A DNA stretch of 64,000 bases from Bacillota bacterium (GCA_017431785.1 JAFRKJ010000077.1:1-64000), one strand, 5' to 3'; shown: positions 34,227 through 43,522, counted from the stretch's first letter. The notes: generated by a model not told the origin, from the sequence alone. Translations and numbers: made by a program.

Positions 34227-35825
34227 GTGCTTTTACTCGCATATGATATAGGAACAACCGGCGTCAAGACGTGTCTGTTCGATGTTGGTGAACAGATCAA
34301 GATGTTAGGCAGCGCCTCCTGCGGGTATGATCTGTACATCATGCCGGATGGCGGTGCCGAGCAGCATGCTGATGAATGGTGGGAAGCCATGTGCGCCAGC
34401 ACCAAACAGGTCATGGTTGAGAACAGCGTCAGTCCTTCACAGATAGAAGGCATATCCTTCTGCTCGCAGATGCAGGGTCTTGTTCTGGTGGACAGAGAGG
34501 GAGAGCCTGTCAGACATCCTATGAGCTATATGGATCAGCGCGCCACGAAAGAGATCGACGAAGGTCTGCACAAAGGTTTCAAGGTCGCCGGGATGAATGC
34601 CAGAAAGCTTCTCAAATCCCTGCGTACCAACGGCGCTGTGTCGGGAAGCGTGAAGGATCCGATGTGGAAATACCTGTGGGTGAAGAACAACGAACCGGAT
34701 GCTTTTGCACGGGCGTACAAATGGCTCGATGTCAAAGAGTATCTGATCTGCCGCTGCACCGGCGAGATGATCATGACGGAGGACAGCGTTTTTTCGACGA
34801 TGCTCTGTGATACAAGAGGCGGAAGAAGAGATTGGAGCGAAGAGCTTTGCAGAATGTTCGGCGTTGACACGAACCATCTGGCGAAGATCATCAGGACGAC
34901 AGATCAGGCGGGAACACTTCGCTTGAAGCAAGCGGAAGAGCTCGGTCTGGTGGAAGGGATACCCGTCTACGGCGGCGGTGGAGATGCATCACTGATCGGA
35001 ATCGGAGCCGGATGCGTCAAGCCTGGCGACACTCATATCTACTGCGGCACATCAGGCTGGGTTGCCACCATCACAGAAAAGCAGACCGTCGATACAGGAA
35101 GTATGATGGCAGCCATCGTCGGTGCGCAGCCGGGACTTTATAATTACTTCGCAGAAATGGAGACTGCCGGCAAAAGCCTGGAATGGGTCAAAGACCATCT
35201 GGCCCTCGATGAGATCGGCATCTACATGGAAAAAAAGGATATCACCGGGAACAAGGAACATATATATACAAGCCTTTACGACTACATGTCTGAGGTGGTG
35301 GCGTTGAGCGAACCGGGGGCAGGCGGCGTGATTTTCACACCATGGCTCCACGGGAATCGCTGTCCTTTTGAAGACGCCAAGGCTTCAGGGATGTTCTTCA
35401 ACATCTCACTGGAGACAGGCAAGACGGAGATGATCCGCGCAGTCGTAGAAGGAGTCTGTTATCATTTGCGCTGGATGCTTGAGTGTCAGGAGAAGAAAGT
35501 GAAAACTGCAGAAACGATACGCTTCTGCGGCGGAGGGGCATTGTCTGCTGTTATATCGCAGATCCTGGCAGATATTCTGGGCAGACCGGTCGAGGTGCCG
35601 GCGCAGCCTCAGAATGTCGGTTCCGTTGGAGCGGCACTGACCGCGGCGGCAGGGGCAGGAGTGATCAGCGGCATCGATGAAGCAGCGCGCCTGATCAAGC
35701 CGGCGGCGGTATATTATCCGGGCAGCTGCGGAGCCGGGGGCAAGGCAGCATACGAACGGAATTATCAGGTGTTTAAAAAACTGTACAGCAGCAACAAAAG
35801 GCTGTTCGAACAGATGAATCAATAA
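34227..35825 (+). CDS. FGGY-family carbohydrate kinase
   Basis: A 532-aa ATP-dependent sugar kinase of the xylulokinase/glycerol kinase superfamily. AYDIGTTGVKTCLFD at the N-terminus is the phosphate-1 motif, GGGGDASLIGIGAG and YCGTSGW make the second, and FCGGGALSAVISQILAD is the FGGY C-terminal signature. The start is GTG with AGAAGGAG eight bases before. A GTG three codons upstream overlaps the Shine-Dalgarno and is less likely. By context it phosphorylates the keto-sugar that the class II aldolase then cleaves. Specificity cannot be assigned. Confidence 0.87.
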   Translation: MLLLAYDIGTTGVKTCLFDVGEQIKMLGSASCGYDLYIMPDGGAEQHADEWWEAMCASTKQVMVENSVSPSQIEGISFCSQMQGLVLVDREGEPVRHPMSYMDQRATKEIDEGLHKGFKVAGMNARKLLKSLRTNGAVSGSVKDPMWKYLWVKNNEPDAFARAYKWLDVKEYLICRCTGEMIMTEDSVFSTMLCDTRGGRRDWSEELCRMFGVDTNHLAKIIRTTDQAGTLRLKQAEELGLVEGIPVYGGGGDASLIGIGAGCVKPGDTHIYCGTSGWVATITEKQTVDTGSMMAAIVGAQPGLYNYFAEMETAGKSLEWVKDHLALDEIGIYMEKKDITGNKEHIYTSLYDYMSEVVALSEPGAGGVIFTPWLHGNRCPFEDAKASGMFFNISLETGKTEMIRAVVEGVCYHLRWMLECQEKKVKTAETIRFCGGGALSAVISQILADILGRPVEVPAQPQNVGSVGAALTAAAGAGVISGIDEAARLIKPAAVYYPGSCGAGGKAAYERNYQVFKKLYSSNKRLFEQMNQ

Positions 35826-35863
35826 AAACTGTTAGTGATAAACAAACAGGAGGTTTTCTTGCT

Positions 35864-37084
35864 ATGAAGAAAGAAAATGTTTCACCCTATAGATGGGTCA
35901 TTCTCATCGCGGCGATTCCAATCATCGTTTCCACGGAAATGGTGTGGCTGACCTTTTCACCGATTGCCAGTGTCATTGCTGAGCATTACGGTGTCAGCGG
36001 GTTCGCCGTCGACATGCTGGCCACAAGCTACATGATCATGTTCATCATCTTCTGCTTCCCGGCGGCTTATGTCATCGACCGGTTCGGGTTTCGCAGGTCT
36101 CTTGTCATCGGCGCACTTTTGACGGGCATCTTCGCCCTCACGCGTGCTGTCTTTGCGGGTAGCTTCGCAGCCGTCGCCGTGTCGCAATTCATCATCGCCA
36201 TCGGCCAGCCGTTCCTGCTGAACATTACAACAAAAGCAGCGGCCAACTGGTTCCCGTTCGAGGAGCGTGCAACAGCTGACGGACTTCTGACCATGGCTCA
36301 GTATGCAGGATTTGCGATACCGATGGTGCTTTCACCGATTCTGGTAGAGTCTATGAGCGTGCAGAAAATGCTTTTTATCTACGCTGTCATTGCGGTCGTT
36401 TCAATGCTTGCAGTTCTGATTTTCATCAGAGAAAAGCCGGCCGTTCCGCCTCCTGGTCCAGCCTATGAGCGTGATGATTTCAGCCGCAAAGCCATCACAA
36501 GTCTGCTCAAGAACCACGGGTATGTACTGTGCCTGATCTGCGCATTCATATCCATCGGTATATTCAATACGATACTGACTCTGATCGAAACGATCCTGAA
36601 GGGACGCGGCATTACACCGGCGGAAGCAGGTATTATCGGGGCAGCCTTCGTCGTTGCCGGCGTTGTGGGCGCCATCGTCCTTCCGATTATCTCGGATAAG
36701 GTGGGTGTAAGAATTCGCTTCCTGCTTGTGGCTGTCGCATTGCTGGTGCCTTTGTATCTGGGGCTGACTTTCGTGAAGAGCTTCATCATCCTCGTCGTGA
36801 TTGCAGCGGTTGCAGGATTTTCAATTATGGGTGTTGCGCCGATTTTATTCCAGCACAGCTCGGAGGTTGCGTATCCGGCGCAGGAGGGAACCTCGCTGGG
36901 AATGATTCTGCTCATGGGGCAGATCTCCGGCGCCCTGTTCGTACTTCTGTTTGAAGCAATCAGCGGTTCAACCGGCTCTGTCACCGCACCGATGATCGGT
37001 ATTGTCATCCTGACAGCGATCGAGATTCCGATCGTCATGAAGATGCAGGAGTCAAAACTCATGGGACAGAAACAGCAATCATAG
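35864..37084 (+). CDS. MFS transporter
   Basis: This 406-aa protein has 12 hydrophobic helices. The MFS loop 2-3 motif appears as DRFGFRRSLVIGA and its repeat as SDKVGVRIRF. It resembles the FLVCR-like and sugar-acid/organic-anion permeases. It is the last gene of the TetR-controlled operon, with AGGAGG before the ATG, and is the likely importer of the substrate handled by the aminotransferase, kinase and aldolase. A strong terminator follows. Confidence 0.87.
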   Translation: MKKENVSPYRWVILIAAIPIIVSTEMVWLTFSPIASVIAEHYGVSGFAVDMLATSYMIMFIIFCFPAAYVIDRFGFRRSLVIGALLTGIFALTRAVFAGSFAAVAVSQFIIAIGQPFLLNITTKAAANWFPFEERATADGLLTMAQYAGFAIPMVLSPILVESMSVQKMLFIYAVIAVVSMLAVLIFIREKPAVPPPGPAYERDDFSRKAITSLLKNHGYVLCLICAFISIGIFNTILTLIETILKGRGITPAEAGIIGAAFVVAGVVGAIVLPIISDKVGVRIRFLLVAVALLVPLYLGLTFVKSFIILVVIAAVAGFSIMGVAPILFQHSSEVAYPAQEGTSLGMILLMGQISGALFVLLFEAISGSTGSVTAPMIGIVILTAIEIPIVMKMQESKLMGQKQQS

Positions 37085-37145
37085 CTTTTGCTCAGAATCG
37101 TGTTGCCAGTAATACACAGACAGTAAGTAAGATAGAGACAGAGAT

Positions 37146-37176
37146 TCCCCGGAACACGGTTCCGGGGATTTTTTTG
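37146..37176 (+). terminator. Terminator of the aminotransferase-MFS operon
   Basis: TCCCCGGAAC-ACG-GTTCCGGGGA, a 10-bp perfect stem followed by eight T. Confidence 0.9.
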
Positions 37177-37198
37177 TGCCATTTTTATGGACAGATAC

Positions 37199-37256
37199 TT
37201 CTCACAGAAGCGCAAGTGTGCTATAATCCAAGTGGTTAGTTAGTATTAACTAACCA
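37199..37256 (+). promoter_or_regulatory. ABC-exporter promoter with palindromic operator at +1
   Basis: TTCTCA, a 17-nt spacer and TATAAT. Immediately after it TGGTTAGTTA-GTAT-TAACTAACCA is a perfect 24-bp dyad starting at the predicted +1. The layout is typical of TetR- or MarR-type repression. It differs in sequence from the 30.9-kb palindrome, and no regulator gene is adjacent. Confidence 0.6.
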
Positions 37257-37304
37257 CAATACGGAAAATACAGTTCCGGCTGACAGGATGAAAGGATGCG
37301 AGAA

Positions 37305-38003
37305 ATGGATCTGGAACTCAAGAATATCAGGAAGTCATATGGCGAAGGTGACAGTAAGCAGGAAGTACTCAGAGGAATCTCTTTTGAACTGAAGGCAGGG
37401 GATATCTGCGTGCTTCTGGGACCCTCCGGTTCCGGCAAGTCGACGCTGCTCAACATCATCGGCGGCATCGATACGGCAGACAGCGGAAGCGTCACCATCG
37501 GCGACCATACAATTGAAAGGATGACAGATAAGGATCTTTCCCTGTACAGACGGGATCATCTGGGATTCGTCTTCCAGTCTTACAATCTCATTCCGAACCT
37601 GACAGTCAAAGAGAACATCGAAGTGGGCGCGTATCTGAGCGATGATCCGCTGCCCTTGGATGAGCTCATCAGAACACTGGGCCTGTGGGAGCACAAAGAC
37701 AAAACGCCAAATCAGATTTCCGGCGGGCAGCAGCAGCGAACTGCCATCGGCAGAGCCATTGTCAAGAATCCGGACATACTCCTCTGCGACGAGCCGACAG
37801 GTGCTTTGGATTACAATACGTCCAAAGAAATACTCCACCTGATTGAGACCGTCAATCACAAATACGGGAGCACTGTAATTCTGGTAACGCACAACGATGC
37901 CCTCAAGCAGATGGCCGATAGAGTCATCGTGCTCCATGACGGGCAGATCAGAGAGAATTATGTGAACGACACAAAGACTCCGGCAGCTGAGCTGGAATGG
38001 TAG
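37305..38003 (+). CDS. ABC transporter ATP-binding protein (MacB/LolD type)
   Basis: A 232-aa ATPase with Walker A GPSGSGKST, Q-loop FVFQSYNL, signature ISGGQQQR, Walker B ILLCDEPTGALD and switch histidine VTHND. AAAGGA is spaced for this ATG rather than the one three codons upstream. It pairs with the FtsX-type permease that starts 11 nt downstream. Such pairs export peptides, lipids or antimicrobials, often as resistance pumps. The repressor-like dyad at its promoter suggests inducible expression. Confidence 0.93.
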   Translation: MDLELKNIRKSYGEGDSKQEVLRGISFELKAGDICVLLGPSGSGKSTLLNIIGGIDTADSGSVTIGDHTIERMTDKDLSLYRRDHLGFVFQSYNLIPNLTVKENIEVGAYLSDDPLPLDELIRTLGLWEHKDKTPNQISGGQQQRTAIGRAIVKNPDILLCDEPTGALDYNTSKEILHLIETVNHKYGSTVILVTHNDALKQMADRVIVLHDGQIRENYVNDTKTPAAELEW

Positions 38004-38013
38004 GACGAGTAGA

Positions 38014-40380
38014 ATGAAAACGATCAGAAAGAAAAATCCACTGATGAAACGAATCCCCAGAGAACTGAAAAAAGATCTGGGGAAGTATATTGTACTGTTT
38101 CTTTTTCTCGCTCTGACCATAGGATTCGTCTCTGGTTTTCTGGTGGCAGATGAAAGCATGATCAAAACCTATAACGACAGCTTCTCCAAATACAACATTG
38201 AGAATGGACACTTCATCACCTCTCTCAAACTCACGGACAAAGCCATCGAAAACATTGAAGACGAAGATGTGGAACTCTGCGAAATGTTTTACAAGGACAA
38301 GCAGACAGATAACGGCAGGACGATCCGCATATACAAAATCCGTGAGAAGATGAATCTGCCGGATGTAATGGAAGGACGTCTGCCGGAGAAAGAAGGCGAA
38401 ATCGTCGTCGACAGGCTGTTCGCGGAGAACAACACCCTGGATGTGGGCGACCCGATGATTGTCGAGGGAAAGCGCTTCAAAGTTGTCGGCACGGTAGCCT
38501 TATCCGACTACAGCGCTTTGTTCAAAAACAATTCGGATATGATGTTCGACGCGACGAATTTCAGCGTTGCACTCGTGACGCAGCAGCAGTTCAAGGATTT
38601 CAGCAACGCAGGTCTGAAGTACTGCTACGCCTGGAGATACAACAATCAGGAGATGACTGAAAGTGAGCAGCAGAACAAGGCGGAAGATCTGATGAATGTT
38701 GTCTATGAGAATGCACTGCTGGGAGCTGACATCTCGTACGGTGCGGTCATCTGGAACAATCTCATGGCAGGGTTTCCGGGTGCTGACTATGAAGAACTGG
38801 ACATCACGTCTGGAGAGAAACCACTGCAGGATTTCGTCTCCCGTCAGGACAATCAGGCGATACAGTTCACCGGAGAAGATATGGGAAGCGACAGAGTCAT
38901 GTTCCAGTGGCTTTTGTATATCATCGTCGTGGTTCTTGCCTTTGCATTTGCCATTACCACCAGAAACACCATCGAGCAGGAAGCAAAGACGATCGGAACC
39001 CTGCGGGCGTCGGGTTTCACCAGAAGGGAATTGCTGATCCATTACATCACTCTTCCGGTGGTCATCACATTGGCAGCGGCGCTGGCGGGGAACATCCTTG
39101 GCTACACCGTATTCAAAATGCCAATGGCAAATATGTATTATCACTCGTATTCCCTGCCGACCTACACAACAATCTGGAGCGCGGATGCCTTCTTCAAAAC
39201 GACCCTCGTTCCATGTTTGCTGGTCTTTGGGGTGGAACTCCTCGTCGTCGGAAGATCACTGTCCCTTTCACCGCTTCAGTTCCTGCGGCGGGATCTCAAG
39301 CGGCATAAACAGAGCAAGGCGATCAAGCTGCCGGACATCAGCTTCAAAAAACGTTTCCTGATCCGCGTTCTCATTCAGAACCGGTCGACCTATGTGCTGC
39401 TGTTCGCGGGCATATTCTTCGCCAGTTTCATCTTCCTGTTCGGCTCGCTGTTCTCACCGCTTCTGCAGAACTTCAAAACCAACGTACAGGAGTCAAAAAT
39501 CTGTGATTACCAATACATCCTGAAAAATCAGGTGGAAACAGATGACCTGGATGCGGAGAAATACGCGGCCTACACACTGGAGAATGAGAAAGGAGAGAAG
39601 ATCACCGTATATGGAATCCAGGAAGATTCCAAGTATGTGGATATGACAGAGATTAAAGGCGCGACAGGAAACGGTGTCATTCTCTCCGATGGATATATGG
39701 ACAAGTATGGGCTGGAAGAGGGCGATGAGATCACGTTGAAAGAGGAATTCAACAGTGACCGGTACGCCTTTAAGGTCAAAGGAGAATACTATTATCCAGC
39801 GACGCTCTGCGTCTTTATGACCCTCGACCGGTTCAATGAAACCTTTGATATGGAACCGGACTACTTCAGCGGTTACTTCAGCGACAAGATGCTGGAGGAC
39901 ATTGACGAATCGGACATCGCGACAATCATCACAGAAAAAGATCTGACGGTCATGGCAAATCAACTGGAAGACTCCATGGGAAAAGTGTTCTTCATGTTCC
40001 TCATTTTCTCCATTATCATCTTCCTGCTGATGATTTATCTGCTGGCTCGGCTGATCACAGAGCGCAACACCTACGCCATTTCCATGTTGAAGATCCTCGG
40101 CTACACGAACCGGGAAGCAGGTCATCTCTACAACAACGCGACACTGGTGATGACCGTGCTCTCATTTATCCTATCTGGCGTGCTGGGAATAGCCGGCATC
40201 AAGGTCATCTATTACATCATGATGAAATCCTTTGCAGGATGGCTTACCTTCTATGTGGCACCGTGGGGCGTGCCACTTCTGGTCGTAACAGGCGTGTTCT
40301 GCTACTTCCTCGTCAACTTTGTTTTGATGCGTAGAATCCGGAAGATACCGATGGCGGACGCGCTGAAGGACGTAGAATAA
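38014..40380 (+). CDS. FtsX-like ABC transporter permease
   Basis: A 788-aa membrane protein with two FtsX-type modules. A first helix at about 25-45 is followed by a large extracellular domain (to about 295) and three helices. A second single helix (about 458-480), a second smaller outer domain and three C-terminal helices (about 660-780) complete it. It forms the membrane part of the exporter with the preceding ATPase. The mechanotransmission family includes bacitracin/lantibiotic and lipid exporters. Substrate unknown. Confidence 0.9.
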   Translation: MKTIRKKNPLMKRIPRELKKDLGKYIVLFLFLALTIGFVSGFLVADESMIKTYNDSFSKYNIENGHFITSLKLTDKAIENIEDEDVELCEMFYKDKQTDNGRTIRIYKIREKMNLPDVMEGRLPEKEGEIVVDRLFAENNTLDVGDPMIVEGKRFKVVGTVALSDYSALFKNNSDMMFDATNFSVALVTQQQFKDFSNAGLKYCYAWRYNNQEMTESEQQNKAEDLMNVVYENALLGADISYGAVIWNNLMAGFPGADYEELDITSGEKPLQDFVSRQDNQAIQFTGEDMGSDRVMFQWLLYIIVVVLAFAFAITTRNTIEQEAKTIGTLRASGFTRRELLIHYITLPVVITLAAALAGNILGYTVFKMPMANMYYHSYSLPTYTTIWSADAFFKTTLVPCLLVFGVELLVVGRSLSLSPLQFLRRDLKRHKQSKAIKLPDISFKKRFLIRVLIQNRSTYVLLFAGIFFASFIFLFGSLFSPLLQNFKTNVQESKICDYQYILKNQVETDDLDAEKYAAYTLENEKGEKITVYGIQEDSKYVDMTEIKGATGNGVILSDGYMDKYGLEEGDEITLKEEFNSDRYAFKVKGEYYYPATLCVFMTLDRFNETFDMEPDYFSGYFSDKMLEDIDESDIATIITEKDLTVMANQLEDSMGKVFFMFLIFSIIIFLLMIYLLARLITERNTYAISMLKILGYTNREAGHLYNNATLVMTVLSFILSGVLGIAGIKVIYYIMMKSFAGWLTFYVAPWGVPLLVVTGVFCYFLVNFVLMRRIRKIPMADALKDVE

Positions 40381-40403
40381 GAGCACATGCATTTTGATGA
40401 TTG

Positions 40404-40434
40404 AGAGGTCCGGAAGGTGAAGGGCCTCTTTTTT
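40404..40434 (+). terminator. Terminator of the ABC exporter operon
   Basis: AGAGGTCC/GGGCCTCT (one G-T pair) 8-bp stem followed by TTTTTT. Confidence 0.75.
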
Positions 40435-40554
40435 ATGCTTTCATTGCGCGAAGTGGTTGCCCGAAGTGCGGGTGTGGTGCTATTATGGATTGTGTAAATT
40501 TTGTATTAAGGTGTTAATAATTCAATTTATATAAATAGAAAGAAGGTGCAGACT

Positions 40555-41532
40555 ATGAAAGTCGGAATCGTAGGTTATGGTAATCTGGGGAGAGGTGTTG
40601 AAGCGGCAGTTCAGCTCGCAGGCGACATGGAACTGACTGCTGTCTTCACAAGGAGAGATCCTGAAACAGTGAAGATCGCTTCAGATGCTCCTGTCGTGGC
40701 AATGGATAAACTGGATGAGATGGCGCAGGACATCGATGTCCTGATTCTCTGCGGCGGAAGCGCAACAGATCTTCCGGAGATGACGCCGCAGCTCGCAGCT
40801 AAGTGTAATGTGGTCGACAGCTTCGACACACATGCAAACATCCCGCAGCATCTGGCTGCAGTAGATGCCGCTGCAAAAGCAGCAGGAAACGTTGGAATCA
40901 TTTCAGTCGGCTGGGACCCGGGCCTGTTCTCTGTTGCAAGACTCTACGCCAATGCAGCTCTGCCGACAGGCAATGACTACACATTCTGGGGAAGAGGTGT
41001 CAGCCAGGGGCACTCTGATGCCATCAGAAGAATCGACGGCGTTGCCGACGCCCGTCAGTACACAGTACCGGTACAGGCAGCTGTTGACCGCGTCAGAAAT
41101 GGTGAGAATCCTGAGCTCACGACACGTGATAAACACACGAGAGAGTGCTTCGTCGTTGCAGAGGAAGGTGCAGATAAGGCTGCCATTGAGGAAGCCATCG
41201 TCACCATGCCGAATTACTTCGCAGACTATGATACGACAGTCACATTCATTACACAGGAAGAAATGGACAGAGACCACACTGGTCTGCCGCACGGAGGCAG
41301 CGTCCTCAGAAGCGGCGTAACAGGAGTCGATGGTGAGTATCTCGATACGATCGAATTCACACTGAACCTGGAATCCAATCCGTTCTTCACCGGAAGTGTG
41401 CTGGCAGCTGTGGCAAGAGCTGCATACAGACTGTCACAGGAAGGCGTCAGCGGAGGCAGAACCATCTTCGACATTCCGCCTTGCTACCTGGCAGAAGCAC
41501 CGCGCGAAGAACTCATCGCCCACATGCTGTAA
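40555..41532 (+). CDS. ddh: meso-Diaminopimelate dehydrogenase
   Basis: NADPH-dependent one-step conversion of tetrahydrodipicolinate plus ammonia to meso-DAP, by-passing the acylated routes. It has the N-terminal motif GYGNLG (7-12), SFDTHANIP, the substrate-loop SVGWDPGLFSVARL, WGRGVSQGHSDAIRR and a late HGGSVLRSG segment, all characteristic. The length is 325 aa. A GTG three codons earlier lies within the ribosome binding site, so the ATG with AGAAGG eight bases upstream is used. It completes, with dapA and dapB, the supply of DAP for murE. Confidence 0.94.
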   Translation: MKVGIVGYGNLGRGVEAAVQLAGDMELTAVFTRRDPETVKIASDAPVVAMDKLDEMAQDIDVLILCGGSATDLPEMTPQLAAKCNVVDSFDTHANIPQHLAAVDAAAKAAGNVGIISVGWDPGLFSVARLYANAALPTGNDYTFWGRGVSQGHSDAIRRIDGVADARQYTVPVQAAVDRVRNGENPELTTRDKHTRECFVVAEEGADKAAIEEAIVTMPNYFADYDTTVTFITQEEMDRDHTGLPHGGSVLRSGVTGVDGEYLDTIEFTLNLESNPFFTGSVLAAVARAAYRLSQEGVSGGRTIFDIPPCYLAEAPREELIAHML

Positions 41533-41615
41533 CATTTGCTGAAGGGCGGTTTTCACAGATGCCTAAGGCTGATTCCGCAGAAGCTGAAACGATCACAGGC
41601 GAAACGAACATAGAG

Positions 41616-41672
41616 AATAGTAAAAACCCGGAGATGTCTGTGCCGTTAGGCGAGTTTCTCCGGGTTTCTATT
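41616..41672. terminator. Bidirectional terminator with nested hairpin, relative of the one near 4.4 kb
   Basis: AAACCCGGAGA/TCTCCGGGTTT 11-bp stem flanked by AATAG/CTATT, enclosing the hairpin GCC-GTTA-GGC. After the inner hairpin comes GAGTTT and the right arm, as in the 4.4-kb copy. It lies between convergent ddh and the NSS transporter gene. Confidence 0.75.
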
Positions 41673-41699
41673 ATCTTGTGAGTGAGCCGTGGTACTTGT

Positions 41700-43037
41700 T
41701 TAGTTCCACTGGAAAGATGAAAGTCCGATGATGTACAGGACGAGGACGACGATAGGTACGACGTACTTAAAGAACGGCTTCATCCAAGGCTGGATCTTCA
41801 GGCCCTTTCCAGAGTTGGCTTCTGCGACCAGGTTGTCCCATCCCCATCCGAAACGATCGGAGCAGCAGAAGATTGCGAATATGAGAGCACCGATCGGCAG
41901 CAGGTTAGTGCTTACGATGAAGTCCCAGAAATCAAGCCATGCGCTTCCTTCTGCGAACGGCTGGAAGTGGAATACACTGTAGCCCAGAGCTGTCGTCAGG
42001 GAAATCAGGAAGATGCCGATACCGCAGACGATACTGCCTTTGTGTCTGTTCAGTCCGGTCATTTCACGGACGCATGCCAGGATATTCTCAAATACTGCCA
42101 GCTCTGTGGAGAGTGCAGCGAAGGTCATGAACAGGAAGAAGAGAGCTCCCCAGAACTGACCGCCTGCCATGTTGTTGAATACAATTGCCATCGTATCAAA
42201 GAGCAGGGACGGACCGGCGCCGACTTCCAGATCATAAGTGAAGCAGGCAGGGAAGATGATAAATCCTGCAACGAGAGCAACGAATGTATCGAGGCAGATT
42301 ACGTTTACAGATTCACCCATGAGGGAACGCTCTTTGCCGATGTAGCTTCCGAATATTGCCATGGATCCGATACCGATGGACAGTGTGAAGAACGCCTGGT
42401 TCATTGCAGCTACGATAACCGGGCCGGTGATCTTTGAGAAATCAGGCACCAGGTAGAAGTAGAGACCTTCCTTGCCACCGGAAAGCGTCATGCTGCGGAC
42501 TGCCAGAACCAGCATCAGGAGCAGCAGTACAACCATCATGAACTTGGTTGCACGTTCCAGACCACCCTGGAGGTTGAAGCTGAGGATGATAAATCCGACA
42601 GCAACAGCAACAGCCAGATAGCCGACATTCACGCCTGGGTTGGTGATCATAGTTACAAAGCCCAGATTCTCGTGATTGCCAAGGGCAAAGCTTACGAAAT
42701 AATAAATCATCCAGCCGGTTACAACTGTGTAGAAAGCCATCAGGCACACGTTTCCTGCGAAGGCAAGATATCCGTGGATCTGCCACTTCTGGCCCGGCTT
42801 TTCCAGTTTCTGATACATGCGGACCGGGCTGGCCTGTGAAGCTCTACCAAGGGAGAACTCCATTGTCATTGCAGGAAGTCCCAGCAGAAGCAGGCAGCAG
42901 ATGTATACGAGTACAAAACCACCGCCGCCGTTCTGACCGCACATCCACGGGAACTTCCAAATATTTCCGCATCCGATAGCGCAGCCTGCACTCAGCAGAA
43001 TGAAGCCCAGACGGCTTCCTAATCTTTCTCGTTCCAT
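41700..43037 (-). CDS. Neurotransmitter:sodium symporter (NSS) family amino-acid transporter
   Basis: A 445-aa Na+-coupled transporter of the LeuT/SNF type with 11-12 helices. The unwound first helix reads LLSAGCAIGCGNIWKFPW, carrying the family sodium and substrate residues (GNIWKFP). The open frame runs 39 codons further upstream, but AAAGGAGATC is spaced for this ATG (MERERLGSRLGF), the usual NSS start. The ligand is probably a hydrophobic or aromatic amino acid by family. A sigma-A promoter lies about 60 nt upstream. Confidence 0.9.
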   Translation of the reverse strand: MERERLGSRLGFILLSAGCAIGCGNIWKFPWMCGQNGGGGFVLVYICCLLLLGLPAMTMEFSLGRASQASPVRMYQKLEKPGQKWQIHGYLAFAGNVCLMAFYTVVTGWMIYYFVSFALGNHENLGFVTMITNPGVNVGYLAVAVAVGFIILSFNLQGGLERATKFMMVVLLLLMLVLAVRSMTLSGGKEGLYFYLVPDFSKITGPVIVAAMNQAFFTLSIGIGSMAIFGSYIGKERSLMGESVNVICLDTFVALVAGFIIFPACFTYDLEVGAGPSLLFDTMAIVFNNMAGGQFWGALFFLFMTFAALSTELAVFENILACVREMTGLNRHKGSIVCGIGIFLISLTTALGYSVFHFQPFAEGSAWLDFWDFIVSTNLLPIGALIFAIFCCSDRFGWGWDNLVAEANSGKGLKIQPWMKPFFKYVVPIVVLVLYIIGLSSFQWN

Positions 43038-43094
43038 ATAAACGATCTCCTTTAAAAACAAATAATGACTGCGTGCCGTTGACACGCAACGTGT

Positions 43095-43123
43095 ATTATA
43101 CAAGCTCATTTCGCAAAACGCAA
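43095..43123 (-). promoter_or_regulatory. Promoter of the NSS transporter gene
   Basis: On the minus strand TTGCGT, a 17-nt spacer and TATAAT. Two short overlapping dyads (GCGTG/CACGC and ACACG/CGTGT) lie just downstream in the leader. Confidence 0.5.
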
Positions 43124-43341
43124 CAGTGTAGTAAAGGGAGCAAAAACTAAGCAAAAAAGTAATTCAGCTGATTGGGGGTAGCTGCAGTGGGATCAAAATC
43201 GCTGAAACCCTTGGCACATATGGGTTGAGAGGAGTCTGTATAACCGAACGGTTAAAATGGGGCGCACACAGACATGGAAATAATTGACAAATGCACCTTC
43301 AAAACCACCTAAAACACAGCAAACTAGTTATAAATAGGCGG
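43124..43341. other. Intergenic region with a structured segment, no supported gene
   Basis: Between the NSS promoter and the small-gene promoter no ORF with a start and ribosome binding site is seen. One 50-codon open frame without ATG exists. At 43234-43273 GTCTGT/ACAGAC encloses AACCG-AA-CGGTT, a small two-storey fold. Confidence 0.4.
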
Positions 43342-43369
43342 TTGACTTAAGCAAACTAAGTATTACAAT
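43342..43369 (+). promoter_or_regulatory. Promoter of a 28-codon small gene
   Basis: TTGACT, a 16-nt spacer and TACAAT, about 65 nt before the small ORF start. Confidence 0.65.
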
Positions 43370-43435
43370 AGAAGTGTAGATAAGAGCTATCACAGATACC
43401 TGAAAAGAAGATTTATTCAGAAAAGAGGGATATTC

Positions 43436-43522
43436 ATGAGAAACTTAATTAGAACGTTCATCGAGGATATGGCAGAATGCGCTGAGATGATCGACCTTAT
43501 AGTTTCAAAAGGCAACTTATAA
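43436..43522 (+). CDS. Small protein of 28 residues, unknown
   Basis: The ORF ATG ... TAA encodes a peptide beginning MRNLIRTFIEDMAE and ending DLIVSKGNL. It is alternately hydrophobic and charged, so probably one amphipathic helix, with a single Cys15. Support comes from its surroundings: a near-consensus promoter, a GAGGG ribosome binding site eight bases before the ATG, and a strong terminator about 40 nt after the stop. The whole unit is a free-standing transcript of about 215 nt. I do not recognise the peptide. It could be a small regulatory protein, a leader peptide, or a coding mark on a regulatory RNA. Confidence 0.55.
   Translation: MRNLIRTFIEDMAECAEMIDLIVSKGNL

Noticed and set aside
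43135..43287. 50-codon open frame without ATG (possible gene remnant)
   Set aside because: No start codon, no ribosome binding site and no recognisable family. An open frame of this length is common by chance.
43124..43341. Riboswitch or T-box upstream of the NSS transporter or small gene
   Set aside because: No T-box (GGTGGTACCGCG-like) or known aptamer core could be found by eye, and the region lies upstream of the NSS promoter rather than in its leader.
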